DNA of 39,520 nucleotides from Acidobacteriota bacterium. GTDB lineage: Bacteria; Acidobacteriota; Terriglobia; Acidiferrales; UBA7541. A model generated the notes under the pieces. The model had not been told where the DNA came from, did not search any database, and saw only the letters and a list, made by a program, of their open reading frames with translations. The stretch covers positions 1 through 39,520 of the forward strand of contig PLUM01000050.1 in assembly GCA_003165465.1 (NCBI GenBank), written 5' to 3'. Both the position numbers and the translations under genes were made by a program. Below, one piece after another: positions 14,264-23,442 of the stretch; the stretch's first letter is position 1; every line of letters starts with the position of its first letter.

Positions 14264-15322
14264 CTAGTTGCCAGTGGCGCTCGATCGCGGCGCCGTGTAG
14301 CCTTGCCGGGCGTACACCTGAAACTTAACCTTTTTCCCCTTCTGATTCAGCACCGTCAGCGGACCTCCGTCCGGCGCAACCAACTCGACTTTGATCTTGC
14401 GGTACTTGCCGTCGAGCGTCTCGTTGCTTGGCGAATACGCCAGGCTGTACTGGTTGCGCAGGCTCGCGGCGACATCCTGCATGATGCTGGGGATTTCGCC
14501 GTCAAACCGCGGGAACCACGAGCGGCCTCCGGTCATCGCCGCAAAGGTCCTGAGCTGGTTCTGCGCCTGCACATAAATCAACTGCTCGCCGAACGCTCCG
14601 GGCTGCTGAGCCATGAAGACCCGTTCGCCGACGCCAACTGTGAAGATGGTGGCGTCGGTTTCGCGGATGCGTTTCAACGTCTGATCGAGATTGATTCGGC
14701 TAAACGTGTCGATCCCGGAAGCCAGGACGAGGACGGCTTTCTTTCCCTTGGCGTCCTTTATGCGGTCGAGAACATCGGAAACGGCGTCGAACAGATTCGA
14801 TTCGCTGAAGGGCGGAAAGTAAAGTGTAGATAGTCCATGAAGAATCTCGTCGCGATTATGAGTGAAATCGACGTCCACGTTGGAGCGCATATTGAATGTT
14901 TCGAGCGCGACCCAGTCGTTGGGCTTGAGATTGCCCAAAAATCCCGCGGCCCAGTTGACGGCGTTGTACGTGAAATATTCATAGCCCAGCTTGCTGAACT
15001 CCAGCAGCAGCACGATCGTGATGGGGGCTTCGGAGGGCGCGAAATTCGTAATCGATTGCACCGCGCCGTCCTCGTTGACCCGGAAGTTTTCTTTCTTGAG
15101 GTCCGTCAAATAATTTCCGTTGTTGTCCGTGACCACTACGTCCAGGCTCACCACGGGAACGGTGACGGAAATCGAGAATCCGGGCGTGGTCTGGGCTTGC
15201 GGCGTCTGCTTGTCCTTATTTTTGTCCTTGTCCTGCGCCCAGGCGAAACGTTCGCCGGACGGAATGACGAGCGTGAACAGCAGCACACCGAGGATCAGTC
15301 TTCGGATGAAAAGCTTTTGCAT
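14264..15322 (-). CDS. Secreted VWFA protein of the acidobacterial VWFA-related type
   Basis: 352 residues. A signal peptide (LILGVLLFTLVIPSGERFAWAQ) is followed by a Lys/Asp-rich spacer (DKDKNKDKQ), then by an N-terminal strand module typical of this family (VVSLDVVVTDNNGNYLTDLKKENFRV, abbreviated here by its two ends: VVSLDVVV and LKKENFRV), and a von Willebrand A fold (ITIVLLLEFS, WVALETFNM, KAVLVLASGIDTF, ATIFTVGVGE). Proteins of this family are very abundant in Acidobacteria; their ligand is unknown. The metal-binding DxSxS motif is degenerate: the first strand ends LLLEFSKLG, so Mg-dependent adhesion is doubtful. GAGG lies 12 nt before the ATG. It is divergent from the M20 peptidase gene, with 233 bp between them. 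Confidence 0.85.
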   Translation of the reverse strand: MQKLFIRRLILGVLLFTLVIPSGERFAWAQDKDKNKDKQTPQAQTTPGFSISVTVPVVSLDVVVTDNNGNYLTDLKKENFRVNEDGAVQSITNFAPSEAPITIVLLLEFSKLGYEYFTYNAVNWAAGFLGNLKPNDWVALETFNMRSNVDVDFTHNRDEILHGLSTLYFPPFSESNLFDAVSDVLDRIKDAKGKKAVLVLASGIDTFSRINLDQTLKRIRETDATIFTVGVGERVFMAQQPGAFGEQLIYVQAQNQLRTFAAMTGGRSWFPRFDGEIPSIMQDVAASLRNQYSLAYSPSNETLDGKYRKIKVELVAPDGGPLTVLNQKGKKVKFQVYARQGYTAPRSSATGN

Positions 15323-15555
15323 GACTTATTGAACCTCACGGAACCGCCGCGTTCTCCCAAGGAAAGAACGAACATTTCCCAGGCATTGCCCACTGAAACT
15401 TCCTGTCAGTTCGATGCTGCCACGAACCGCCGGGATGTTCAAATCTAGTTTTCTTCCGGGCACACGGGCTCTCATACGCGGGCTTGCATCTCCAACGCGC
15501 ATGGTACGATGGATTCGGTAAAGTGCGGATAAATTTTCGCCTGGAGGAACGCGCA

Positions 15556-16983
15556 ATGTTGCATCGTGCAGGCCGGATCGTTCTGACCGTAATGTGGGCC
15601 GTGGCCGCCTCGGCCGGCGCCCGCGCGCAAGCGCCCCTGGCAAAGCCCGATCTCGGCAAACTGGGCGATGAAGCCCAGGTCTGGCTCGGCGATTTGGTCC
15701 GCATCAATTCCGTAAACCCTCCGGGCAATGAAGCCGCGGTCGCAAAATATATTTCGGCCATTTTTCAAAAGGAAGGCATCTCAAACGAATTGATCGAAAT
15801 GGCCCCGGGCCGCAGCGTTGTGGTCGCGCGCTTGCAGGCCGGTCCGCTTCCCGACCCGGCCAATGCCCTGTTGCTCGTCGCGCACCAGGATACAGTCGGC
15901 ATCGATGCTTCCAAATGGACCGCGGATCCGTTTGCCGCCTCCATTCGCGACGGCTACATGTACGGCCGCGGCTCGATTGACGACAAGGCCATGCTGGCGG
16001 CCAACATCGCTACAATGGTCCAGCTGAAGCGCACAAGCGCGCGCCTGGCGCGAGACGTGATTTTCCTCGCCACCGACGATGAGGAACAAGGCGGCGCGGC
16101 CAGCATCAAGGTAACCATCCAGAAATATTGGGACAAGATTGCATGCGCCTACGCCCTCAACGAGGGCGGCCGCGTGATGGTGAAAGACGGCAAGGTGCAA
16201 TACGTCGGCGTTCAGGCCAGCGAAAAGGTGGCTTACAACGTCACGGTCACGGCGACGGGGCAATCGGGACACGGCTCCCTGCCGCGCCCGGACAATGCGG
16301 TCGTGCATTTGGCGATGGCCGTCGCAAAACTGGGAACGTACCAGGTGCCGTCGCAGCCGAGCACGATCACTCTGCGTTATTTCGAGCAGCTTGCAAAAAT
16401 AGAGGACGACGACGTCGCAAAATGGATGCGCGCGCTCGAGCAACCCGAACGCATGGACCTCGCCGTCAAACATCTCGGCGAAGAAAGTCCCATGTGGAAC
16501 TCGATGCTGCGCGATACGATTGCGCCGACCATGTTGCAGGCCGGCGTGCGAGTCAACGTGGTTCCCTCGCAAGCCGCCGCCAACCTGAATGTGCGCATGC
16601 TTCCGGGCCATTCGATCGAGGAGTTGATGGGGCAGTTCGTCACGATCGTCAACGATCCGCAAATCCGTTTCCAGCTGGCGCCCAATTCGGGAGAAAACGC
16701 GCCTTCCTCCGAGCTCACGTCGCCGCTGTATCGCACCATCGAGCGGCTTGCGGCACAGGAATTTCCAGGAGCCATCACCGTGCCCATGCTGGGCACGGGT
16801 GCCACGGACTCGGCCAGTTTGCGGCTGCACAAAGTTCAGGCCTACGGGCTTGAACCATTTCCCATGATCGAAAACGATAGTTCACGGGTGCACGCGGACG
16901 ACGAGCGAATTCCCGTCGAAAGTTTCCACAAAGGGGTTGTCTTCCTCTATCACGTGGTCAGTGAGTTTGCCTCCTCGAAGTAG
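15556..16983 (+). CDS. Secreted M20-family zinc metallopeptidase
   Basis: 475 residues with signal peptide (RIVLTVMWAVAASAGARAQA). Exopeptidase/deacylase with a two-zinc centre: His110 and Asp112 (LLVAHQDTVG), bridging Asp142 (GRGSIDDKAM), catalytic Glu176 with Glu177 (ATDDEEQGG), a further acidic ligand in ALNEGG, and a C-terminal His in RVHADDE. The lid/dimerisation domain follows ASEKVAYNVTVTATGQSGHGS. This is the pattern of carboxypeptidase G2/PepV-like M20 enzymes; the exact substrate (dipeptides, N-acyl amino acids) cannot be told. The start at 15556 has GGAGG 8 nt upstream; an earlier ATG at 15484 lacks a ribosome site and adds 24 residues before the signal peptide. It may feed periplasmic peptide use with the OPT transporter and amidase further on. 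Confidence 0.9.
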   Translation: MLHRAGRIVLTVMWAVAASAGARAQAPLAKPDLGKLGDEAQVWLGDLVRINSVNPPGNEAAVAKYISAIFQKEGISNELIEMAPGRSVVVARLQAGPLPDPANALLLVAHQDTVGIDASKWTADPFAASIRDGYMYGRGSIDDKAMLAANIATMVQLKRTSARLARDVIFLATDDEEQGGAASIKVTIQKYWDKIACAYALNEGGRVMVKDGKVQYVGVQASEKVAYNVTVTATGQSGHGSLPRPDNAVVHLAMAVAKLGTYQVPSQPSTITLRYFEQLAKIEDDDVAKWMRALEQPERMDLAVKHLGEESPMWNSMLRDTIAPTMLQAGVRVNVVPSQAAANLNVRMLPGHSIEELMGQFVTIVNDPQIRFQLAPNSGENAPSSELTSPLYRTIERLAAQEFPGAITVPMLGTGATDSASLRLHKVQAYGLEPFPMIENDSSRVHADDERIPVESFHKGVVFLYHVVSEFASSK

Positions 16984-17035
16984 GCGGAAGAAATTTCACA
17001 CCTCTTTCAGTTAGAATGATTCTGGATAAAACACT

Positions 17036-18478
17036 ATGAATTTTCGCAGCGCTAAAATTGTATGCACTCTTGGACCCGCATGTAATTCGTCCGAAATGAT
17101 CGAACGGCTGATGCACGCCGGGATGGACGTGGCCCGGCTCAACTTCTCGCACGGAACTCACGAAGAGCACGCTCGAACCATCAAGCGGCTGCGGGATGCC
17201 TCCGCGCGGCTGGCAAAGCCGATCGGGATTCTCGCCGACCTTCAGGGACCGAAAATTCGCACGGGCCCGCTCGAGAACAATCAGTCCGTGCAACTCGTCG
17301 CGGGACAGCCGTTCACGATTTCGATCCGATTGATCGAGGGAACGAGCGCGGGCGTGAGCACCACGTACAAATACATGCCCCGCGAAGTCTCGCGCGGCGA
17401 CCGCATCCTGCTGGGAGACGGCCTGATCGAACTGCGCGTGGTTTCGACCACATCGAACTCCGTCCTGTGCAATGTCGTCAACGGCGGACTGCTGGGCGAG
17501 CACAAGGGCATCAATTTGCCCGGAGTGAAATTGCGGATTCCCGCCGTCACGTCGAAGGATCACAAGGATCTCATCTTCGCCCTGGAGCAGGGCGCGAATT
17601 TCGTGGCGGTGAGCTTTGTGCGCAGCGCAAAAGACGTGCTGCTGGCGAAGAAAGCTATTTCGCGGGAAAAGCTGAACGTCCCGGTGATTGCCAAGCTGGA
17701 AAAGCCCGAGGCGATTGAGAATCTCGACGAGATTCTCAGTGTGTCCGAAGCCGTGATGGTGGCTCGCGGCGATCTGGGCGTGGAAATGAGCCCGGAAAAG
17801 GTGCCCGTCGTGCAAAAACAGATCATCGCGCGGGCCTGCGAAGCGCGCCGCCCGGTAATCACCGCGACGCAAATGCTCGAATCCATGACGCAAAACCCGC
17901 GCCCCACGCGCGCCGAAGCCTCGGACGTGGCCAACGCCGTGTTCGACGGCAGCGACGCGCTCATGCTCTCGGCCGAAACCGCGTCGGGGGCGTATCCCGT
18001 GGAAACCGTGCAGATGATGGACCGCATTATCCGCGAAGCGGAAGCCAACAATCCGCACATCCTCCGCCCGCAACCCGCGCAATTCAACATCGCCGAAACC
18101 GCATCGGAACTGATTTGCCACGCCTCGGAAGAATTGCATATGAAAGTGATCGCCGTTTTCACCGAGTCCGGATTCACGGCGCGCCTGGTCTCCAAGCATC
18201 GCCCGCTCCGCCCGATCATCGCGTTCTCGACAATCCAGGAAACGCGCCGCCGCCTCTCCCTCAATTGGGGCGTTGTTCCGCGCACGATCGGCAAGGTGCA
18301 GAACATCGAAGAGTTGATCATGACCACGGAGAAACGCCTGCTCGAAGAACATCTCGTCGAGCGCGGGGACGTGGTGGGAATCGTGGCGGGGACGCCGCTC
18401 TTCGTCGGTGGCACAACGAACTTCATGCAATTTCACGTCATTGGAAGCAAGGACAAGAAAGCCGGCAAACGAAAATAG
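17036..18478 (+). CDS. pyk: Pyruvate kinase
   Basis: Converts phosphoenolpyruvate and ADP into pyruvate and ATP, the last step of glycolysis; cytoplasmic. 480 residues, full family length. The N-terminal KIVCTLGPACNS, the substrate-site segment ARLNFSHG, LADLQGPKIRTG, the signature VIAKLEKPEAIENLDEI with its active-site Lys, ARGDLGVEM and the effector-side motif TATQMLESM are all present; the B domain lies at about 70-165, and the C-terminal regulatory domain follows residue 350 (IAVFTESGFTARLVSKHRP). The gene begins 52 bp after the M20 stop. A lone TAGAAT -10-like box at 17012-17017 would give a leader of about a dozen bases; no clear -35 or ribosome site is seen, so read-through from the M20 gene is also possible. 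Confidence 0.96.
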   Translation: MNFRSAKIVCTLGPACNSSEMIERLMHAGMDVARLNFSHGTHEEHARTIKRLRDASARLAKPIGILADLQGPKIRTGPLENNQSVQLVAGQPFTISIRLIEGTSAGVSTTYKYMPREVSRGDRILLGDGLIELRVVSTTSNSVLCNVVNGGLLGEHKGINLPGVKLRIPAVTSKDHKDLIFALEQGANFVAVSFVRSAKDVLLAKKAISREKLNVPVIAKLEKPEAIENLDEILSVSEAVMVARGDLGVEMSPEKVPVVQKQIIARACEARRPVITATQMLESMTQNPRPTRAEASDVANAVFDGSDALMLSAETASGAYPVETVQMMDRIIREAEANNPHILRPQPAQFNIAETASELICHASEELHMKVIAVFTESGFTARLVSKHRPLRPIIAFSTIQETRRRLSLNWGVVPRTIGKVQNIEELIMTTEKRLLEEHLVERGDVVGIVAGTPLFVGGTTNFMQFHVIGSKDKKAGKRK

Positions 18479-18615
18479 TGCGGGCTTTACAGCCTGAGGA
18501 AAAAGTCCCAAAATCTCTTGTCATTCCGAGCGAAGCGAGGAATCCCTCTTCGATCTAACCCTGCTATCGCACACGTTTCGAGTAGTTGGAACGGTGACCA
18601 ATTATTTACGTGGTG

Positions 18616-18698
18616 TTTGGTAGCGCCGGCGTCTCGCCGGCGGTTTTGCGCCGCGATACTATCACAAAAACTGCCGGCGAGACGCCGGCGCTACCAAA
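18616..18698. repeat. Large inverted repeat (32-bp arms, 19-nt loop) rich in GCCGGC
   Basis: 18616-18647 pairs with 18698-18667 with one mismatch. Each arm contains GCCGGCGTCTCGCCGGC, itself palindromic. It lies 137 bp after the pyruvate kinase stop, between that gene and the convergent DUF4440 genes, and is flanked by runs of T and A, so it could stop transcripts from both sides. The rest of the 18479-18766 gap shows no gene. Confidence 0.85.
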
Positions 18699-18766
18699 AC
18701 CGCAGGGCGCTTTTTCCGCAGCCTGTAAAGCCTCCGCCCCTATAAGGACTGCATTCCACTCCGTAT

Positions 18767-19249
18767 TTATTGCGCGGTGATGCGCGCAATTCCCGCACCC
18801 GCCGCGCGCCAGCGCCCGTGCAGTTTCGAGAAGACCCGTATCACCCGAAACTGGCCATCGTACGTAACATCGCCGCTTTTTCCGTGAATGATCGTCGTGT
18901 CCGTCAGCACCGCCGCATCGGGTGACGCGTACCGCACCTGTATATCGGTCGGGCGGATATCGAGCGGAGCGCCCTGAGGATTCCTGATCTGATCGATTTG
19001 CTGCCGCTTATCCGCGAGGAGCCCGCCCGGATGGATTTCAATGAAGTCGTCGGCGAACAGCCAATCCATGGTGTCGCCATCGCTGTTATGCGAGGCATTG
19101 AGCCAAACGTGGTCCAGGACCGCGGCCGTGGCAGCGACATCTTCTTCATCCACTTTCCTGGGCGCCTTCCTGGGCGCCTGTCCCAGCGCCGCGGTTCCCG
19201 TGGCGATGATGAAAAGAATCGTTGCGGCCAGTCCGTATGTGCGTCTCAT
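18767..19249 (-). CDS. Secreted DUF4440/SnoaL-like protein (second of a tandem pair)
   Basis: 160 residues with a signal peptide (LAATILFIIATGTAALG) and a mature domain with the NTF2-like cone fold typical of DUF4440: helix VAATAAVLDHVWLNASHNSDGD, MDWLFADDFIEIHPGG, DIQVRYASPDAAVLTDTTIIHG and a final strand pair ending KLHGRWRAAGAGIARI. Proteins of this fold are cyclases, isomerases or ligand-binding proteins; nothing here fixes the ligand. An AGGAGG lies 6 nt before the ATG at 19249. It is 90 bp downstream of a paralogue with the same layout, so both are probably on one transcript. The two share fold and length but only modest sequence identity, which points to an old duplication. Confidence 0.82.
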   Translation of the reverse strand: MRRTYGLAATILFIIATGTAALGQAPRKAPRKVDEEDVAATAAVLDHVWLNASHNSDGDTMDWLFADDFIEIHPGGLLADKRQQIDQIRNPQGAPLDIRPTDIQVRYASPDAAVLTDTTIIHGKSGDVTYDGQFRVIRVFSKLHGRWRAAGAGIARITAQ

Positions 19250-19339
19250 TGCAATCCTCCTGAAATCATTTCGTGCAACGCCGGGCGATTGACATGATCA
19301 CCTGCAAATTCAGGTCGTCTGAAAATATTCCAAGAAAAC

Positions 19340-19807
19340 TTATTTCTTCGTCAGGTCCGGATTCATCACCACGCCGGTAGCGTACCATTTTCCATTCTTT
19401 TTGATCACCCCTCGAAAAACGTTGAATTCGCCGTCCAGACTGTTGCCCTTGCTGTCGTGGCCCTTGATCGTCGTGTGATCGGTCAAGATCGCCACGTTCC
19501 CAAACACGTGAGCCTGTATGTTTTCGGGATTGAGCACAAGAAGCGTCGGACGGTCCGGCCCGCGCAGAATTTCCAGCCACTGGGCCTTCGTGTACGTCAG
19601 GCCGTTTGGAAAAACAAGGACGTAGCTATCGGCAAAAAATTTGTCCAGGTAATCCAGGTCACCGGTTCTTTCGGAATCCAGCCACTTGTGATCCAGCGTT
19701 TTCCAGTCTTCGCCGCCTCCCGCGGGCGCGGCGCTTTTCGTCTGGCCGAACGCCAGCGGCGCGAAACTCAGGATCAGGGCCAAAGCTCCCACATGAATTG
19801 CTCTCAT
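19340..19807 (-). CDS. Secreted DUF4440/SnoaL-like protein (first of a tandem pair)
   Basis: 155 residues with signal peptide (IHVGALALILSFAPLAFGQ). The mature part shows the NTF2-like pattern: WKTLDHKWLDSERTGDLDYLDKFFADSYVLVFPNG, given here as its ends WKTLDHKWLD and FFADSYVLVFPNG, then NIQAHVFGNVAILTDHTTIKG, LDGEFNVFRGVIKKNGKWYATG. The start is the ATG at 19807, with GGAGG 8 nt upstream; a TTG two codons earlier sits too close to that site. The downstream gene at 18767 is a paralogue. Role unknown; small periplasmic ligand-binding or isomerase function is a guess from the fold. Confidence 0.82.
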   Translation of the reverse strand: MRAIHVGALALILSFAPLAFGQTKSAAPAGGGEDWKTLDHKWLDSERTGDLDYLDKFFADSYVLVFPNGLTYTKAQWLEILRGPDRPTLLVLNPENIQAHVFGNVAILTDHTTIKGHDSKGNSLDGEFNVFRGVIKKNGKWYATGVVMNPDLTKK

Positions 19808-19962
19808 CCTCAAACCCTCCCATTCTGCGCGCCAAGCTTTTGAATTTCGTTTTTCTGTAATTCAATCGTCGGCGGCCAATGATCGCGCAAGGGCCGATCA
19901 CAAATCAAGGTGGAACCACGGAATTCAGAATCTCCGGGTGTACAATGCCGCCGGGACTTGCC

Positions 19963-20814
19963 ATGAAAAAAACTCAATCGGAACTGGGACGCCAGTTCCT
20001 CGAACTCCACCACGGCCCAAAAATCTTGGCTCTGCCGAACGCTTGGGATGTTTCGAACGCGCGGATTTTTGAAGACGCGGGATTTCCGGCGATGGGCACA
20101 ACGAGCGCCGGCATCGCCTTTTCCCTGGGCTACCCGGACGGCCAGAAAATTCCCTGCGAGGAAATGCTCGCCGCCGTGCGCCGCATCACGGAAGCCGTCG
20201 ACGTGCCCGTCACCGCCGACATGGAAGCGGGCTTCGGAACCACGCCCGAGGAAATAGCGGACACCGCGAGAGCGTTGATCGCCGCAGGAGCCGTGGGAAT
20301 GAACCTCGAAGATGGAGCCGAGGAGAAGCCCGATTTCCTCACCGAATTAAATCTCCAGAAGGAAATGATCAAGGCCGTGATGGAAGTTGCCGCGGGTGTG
20401 GGCATTTCCTTCGTGCTGAATGCGCGCACGGATATTTTTCTGTACGGCATGGGCCCCGTGGAAACGCGGCTGACGCGCGCGATCGAACGGCTGAACGCGT
20501 ATCGCGCGGCTGGAGCGCCCGCGCTCTTCGCGCCCGGCGTGAAGGATAAGGAAACCATCGCGCAACTCGTGCGCGGAGTTGCCGGACCGTTGAACATCCT
20601 TGCAACGGTGGGAACCCCGCCCATCGCGGAGTTGCAGCAACTTGGCGTCGCGCGCGTGAGCCTCGGGTCGGGGCCGATGCGAGCCACGCTCGGCTTCCTT
20701 GAACGCATGGCCCGCCAGATTCGCGACGACGGCACATTCTCATTGATGACCGATGGCGCCGTTCCGTACGCAAATGCAAATCTCCTCGTCCAGCCAAAAC
20801 GCACCCACTCCTGA
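19963..20814 (+). CDS. Isocitrate lyase/PEP mutase superfamily enzyme
   Basis: 283 residues, cytoplasmic. The barrel carries the superfamily hallmarks: start of the first strand LALPNAWDVSNARIFEDAGFPAMGTTSAG (shown by its ends LALPNAWDV and FPAMGTTSAG), metal-site segment TADMEAGFG, then MNLEDGAEE, FVLNARTD and GAPALFAPGV. It belongs to the PEP-mutase/2-methylisocitrate-lyase-like branch; the KKCGH catalytic loop of true isocitrate and methylisocitrate lyases is absent, so a different carboxylate C-C or C-P substrate is likely. Start: I prefer the ATG at 19963 (MKKTQSELG) because a TACAAT -10-like box (19941-19946) overlaps the alternative ATG at 19945; neither has a strong ribosome site. Stands alone, divergent from the DUF4440 pair. 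Confidence 0.82.
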   Translation: MKKTQSELGRQFLELHHGPKILALPNAWDVSNARIFEDAGFPAMGTTSAGIAFSLGYPDGQKIPCEEMLAAVRRITEAVDVPVTADMEAGFGTTPEEIADTARALIAAGAVGMNLEDGAEEKPDFLTELNLQKEMIKAVMEVAAGVGISFVLNARTDIFLYGMGPVETRLTRAIERLNAYRAAGAPALFAPGVKDKETIAQLVRGVAGPLNILATVGTPPIAELQQLGVARVSLGSGPMRATLGFLERMARQIRDDGTFSLMTDGAVPYANANLLVQPKRTHS

Positions 20815-21176
20815 TTTTTTGCAAAGGCCGCGAATGCCTCCGCTCTTTTTTTCATCCCAGGGATTTCTTTCGCAACTCGGGAACGTGTTGCATCACTTGG
20901 CGAAAGACCCCGCCTCTGAAGAGGCGGGCTACAGCTTCGTAACGCCAGCGCTACTGTAAACCCGCATTTCTTCGCAAATTGGAAGGATGACATTTCATCG
21001 GATTAGTTCACCGTGAGCGATGCGGTCCGGGCGCTGTGAATCTTCCGCCACGCGGCGCTTAAAATATTCTCGAACGCAAAACAATTTGGGCCATAATGCC
21101 GGGCGACGGGCGCACTTCCCGCTCTTGCGACGTGCGAGAGCGGCATTGCGAGTGGAATCGGTCGCGGAGGTGTTGC
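20815..21176. other. 362-bp intergenic region before the OPT transporter gene
   Basis: No gene seen. It contains a 9-bp-stem palindrome of CCCGCCTCT/AGAGGCGGG at 20909-20928 and a lone CATAAT -10-like box at 21092-21097 in an AT-richer stretch, which may be the OPT promoter (no good -35). An in-frame extension of the transporter from 21096 was rejected because the GGAGG at 21166 fixes the start. Confidence 0.5.
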
Positions 21177-23333
21177 ATGGCCAATAAAATCTGGAGTTCC
21201 ACGGCGCCTCCGTCGGAGTTTCGCCCCTATGTGGACGCGTCGAGCGCCCTCGCCGAATTCAGCTGGCGCGCGGTAATTCTGGGCGCGATTTTCGGCGCGC
21301 TGTTTGGAGCGGTGTCCGTATACGTCGGCCTCCGCGCGGGCCTCACGGTTTCCGCGTCAATTCCAATCTCCGTGCTGTCGATTTCCATTCTTCGCGCGTT
21401 CGGCAAATCCACGATCCTCGAAAACAACATTGTGCAGACCACCGGCTCGGCCGGCGAATCCGTGGCCGCCGGCGTGATTTTTACTTTACCCGCGCTCATC
21501 TTCATGGGCTTTTCGCTCAACACCGAATACTGGCGCGTCTTTTTTCTCGCGCTGATCGGCGGATGGCTCGGCGTGCTGTTCATGATTCCGCTTCGCCGCC
21601 AGCTCATTGTCAAGGAGCACGGCAATCTTCTTTTTCCAGAGGGAACCGCGTGCGCCGACGTGCTGGTGGCGGGCGAGCGCGGCGGCTCGTTCGCGAGCAG
21701 CGTGTTCTGGGGCCTCGGCATCGGCGGTGTGTACACCTGGCTGAAGAATTCGATGCACATGTGGCCGGACCAACCGGAATATCTTCCGAAGTGGCTGCCG
21801 GGCGCATCGTTTCGCGCCGCGATCACTTCGGAATATCTCGGCGTGGGCTACATCATCGGGCCGAAAACCGCGGGCACGATTTTTGCGGGCGGCGTTTTTT
21901 CCTGGCTCGTCCTGATGCCCACGATCCGTTTCTTCGGCCAGAATTTGACCGGGCCGCTCTATCCTTCGACCATTCCCATCGCGCAAATGACGCCCGACCA
22001 GTTGTGGTCCAGCTACATTCGCCCGATTGGCGCGGGCGCCGTGGCCGCCGCCGGGCTGATCACGCTGGTGCGAACGCTGCCGACCATCGTGAACGCGCTC
22101 AGCGCGGGACTGAAGGACGTGCGCGCCCAGCGCGCCGGAACAGCGGCGCAGGCGGACCGCCTCGAACGCGATCTGCCCATCCAGTTTGTGCTGGTCGGGT
22201 CCATCGTGATCGTGGCGATGATGTGGGCGCTGCTGACGTTCAAGCCGATTCCCGGCGCGAGCACCGGAATGTTTTCCAATCTGATGGCGGCGCTGCTGGT
22301 GATCGTGTTTGGTTTTCTATTTGTGACCGTCTCAGCCCGCATTTGCGGCCTGATTGGCACGTCGTCCAATCCCGTAAGCGGCATGACCATCGCGACGCTC
22401 ATGGCCACGTGCGCAATGTTTCTGGTGGCGGGCTGGACGGGCGGCGCGTTCGCCGCGCTGGCGATCACGGTTGGCGGCGTTGTGGCGATTGCCGCCGCGA
22501 ACGCCGGCGCGACTTCGCAGGACCTGAAGACGGGCTACCTCGTTGGCGCGACTCCCGTGCGGCAGCAGATCGGATTGCTCGTCGGCGTGCTCGTCGCGTC
22601 CTTCGTGATCGGCCTCACGCTGATCGGAATGAACAAGGGCCTTGAAAAATACACGCCCAACATCATTCCCATCAATCTCGCGCAGCTTCCCGAAGGCGTG
22701 CAGGTCGAAACTCAAAATTACGAACACGTGGGAAAAACGTACGTGCTCGTGAACGCGCTCGGCTCGCAGGAAATTCCCGACGGAAAATATCTCTACGACG
22801 CGGCGACCAGCCGAATCGAAATTCAGTGGGTGCAGGGGATCGGCAGCGACGCCGCGCCCGCTCCCCAGGCGCGCCTGATGGCCACGGTCGTTAACGGCAT
22901 CCTGACGCGGCGCCTGCCGTGGCGGCTCGTACTGCTCGGCGTCTTTCTGGTTATCGCAATTGAACTGTTGGGCGTGCGCTCGCTTTCCTTCGCGGTCGGC
23001 TCGTACCTTTCGATTGCCACGACGGCGGCAATTTTCGCGGGCGGCGCGGTGCGCTGGCTGGTCGAGCGCAACAAACCCAAAACCGCCGAATCCGAAAGCG
23101 AAGTCAGCCCCGGCGCGCTCTATTCCAGCGGATTGATCGCCGCCGGCGGCGTCGTGGGCCTCCTGGCCATCGTCATCAAGCTCATGGAAATTCGCGGCTG
23201 GGTCACTCCGGACAAATTCAACGTCGGCGAAAAATGGATTGGCGCGCTTGCCACGAACGATTGGCTCGGCGTCGCGATGTTTTTCCTTCTTGCATCTTCG
23301 CTCTTTATTTTTGCGCGCAGAAAACTGGAGTAG
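21177..23333 (+). CDS. OPT-family oligopeptide transporter
   Basis: Proton-coupled transporter of the inner membrane for peptides or metal chelates. 718 residues with about 14-16 hydrophobic segments. OPT features: EFSWRAVILGAIFGALFGAVSVYVGLRAGLT at the first helix (ends EFSWRAVILG and VYVGLRAGLT), the NNIVQTTGSAGESVAAG motif, HGNLLFPEGTACADVLVAG and the second-half GTSSNPVSGMTIA, which is the counterpart of the NPG-type signature. A soluble loop at about 505-575 (LPEGVQVETQNYEH...) is longer than usual. This is the prokaryotic branch often found in Acidobacteria and Bacteroidetes. Start: ATG at 21177 with GGAGG 6 nt upstream. The Tat-exported amidase follows after 109 bp on the same strand, separated by an inverted repeat. 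Confidence 0.92.
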   Translation: MANKIWSSTAPPSEFRPYVDASSALAEFSWRAVILGAIFGALFGAVSVYVGLRAGLTVSASIPISVLSISILRAFGKSTILENNIVQTTGSAGESVAAGVIFTLPALIFMGFSLNTEYWRVFFLALIGGWLGVLFMIPLRRQLIVKEHGNLLFPEGTACADVLVAGERGGSFASSVFWGLGIGGVYTWLKNSMHMWPDQPEYLPKWLPGASFRAAITSEYLGVGYIIGPKTAGTIFAGGVFSWLVLMPTIRFFGQNLTGPLYPSTIPIAQMTPDQLWSSYIRPIGAGAVAAAGLITLVRTLPTIVNALSAGLKDVRAQRAGTAAQADRLERDLPIQFVLVGSIVIVAMMWALLTFKPIPGASTGMFSNLMAALLVIVFGFLFVTVSARICGLIGTSSNPVSGMTIATLMATCAMFLVAGWTGGAFAALAITVGGVVAIAAANAGATSQDLKTGYLVGATPVRQQIGLLVGVLVASFVIGLTLIGMNKGLEKYTPNIIPINLAQLPEGVQVETQNYEHVGKTYVLVNALGSQEIPDGKYLYDAATSRIEIQWVQGIGSDAAPAPQARLMATVVNGILTRRLPWRLVLLGVFLVIAIELLGVRSLSFAVGSYLSIATTAAIFAGGAVRWLVERNKPKTAESESEVSPGALYSSGLIAAGGVVGLLAIVIKLMEIRGWVTPDKFNVGEKWIGALATNDWLGVAMFFLLASSLFIFARRKLE

Positions 23334-23339
23334 CAAATC

Positions 23340-23413
23340 AGTAGCGCGGGCTTCAGCCTGCGGGTTTTAGTCCTTGCAAGCACTAAACCCCGCAGGCTGA
23401 AGCCCACACTACT
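23340..23413. repeat. Inverted repeat of two GGCTNNAGCC units (25-bp arms)
   Basis: 23340-23364 pairs with 23413-23389, two mismatches, 24-nt loop. Each arm also has its own GGCTTCAGCC or GGCTGAAGCC palindrome (23349-23358, 23395-23404). It starts 7 bp after the OPT stop and ends 30 bp before the amidase ATG, so it separates the two transcripts. Confidence 0.85.
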
Positions 23414-23442
23414 AAAACCCGCCGCATGATACACTCCCGCCC

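Noticed and set aside
16958..18511. 517-codon open frame on the minus strand opposite pyruvate kinase
   Set aside because: Shadow of pyk in GC-rich DNA; its residue composition is typical of a reverse frame.
23340..23413. CRISPR-like or attachment-site reading of the paired repeats
   Set aside because: Only two units, in inverted orientation, with no spacers and no cas or integrase genes; fits a REP doublet better.
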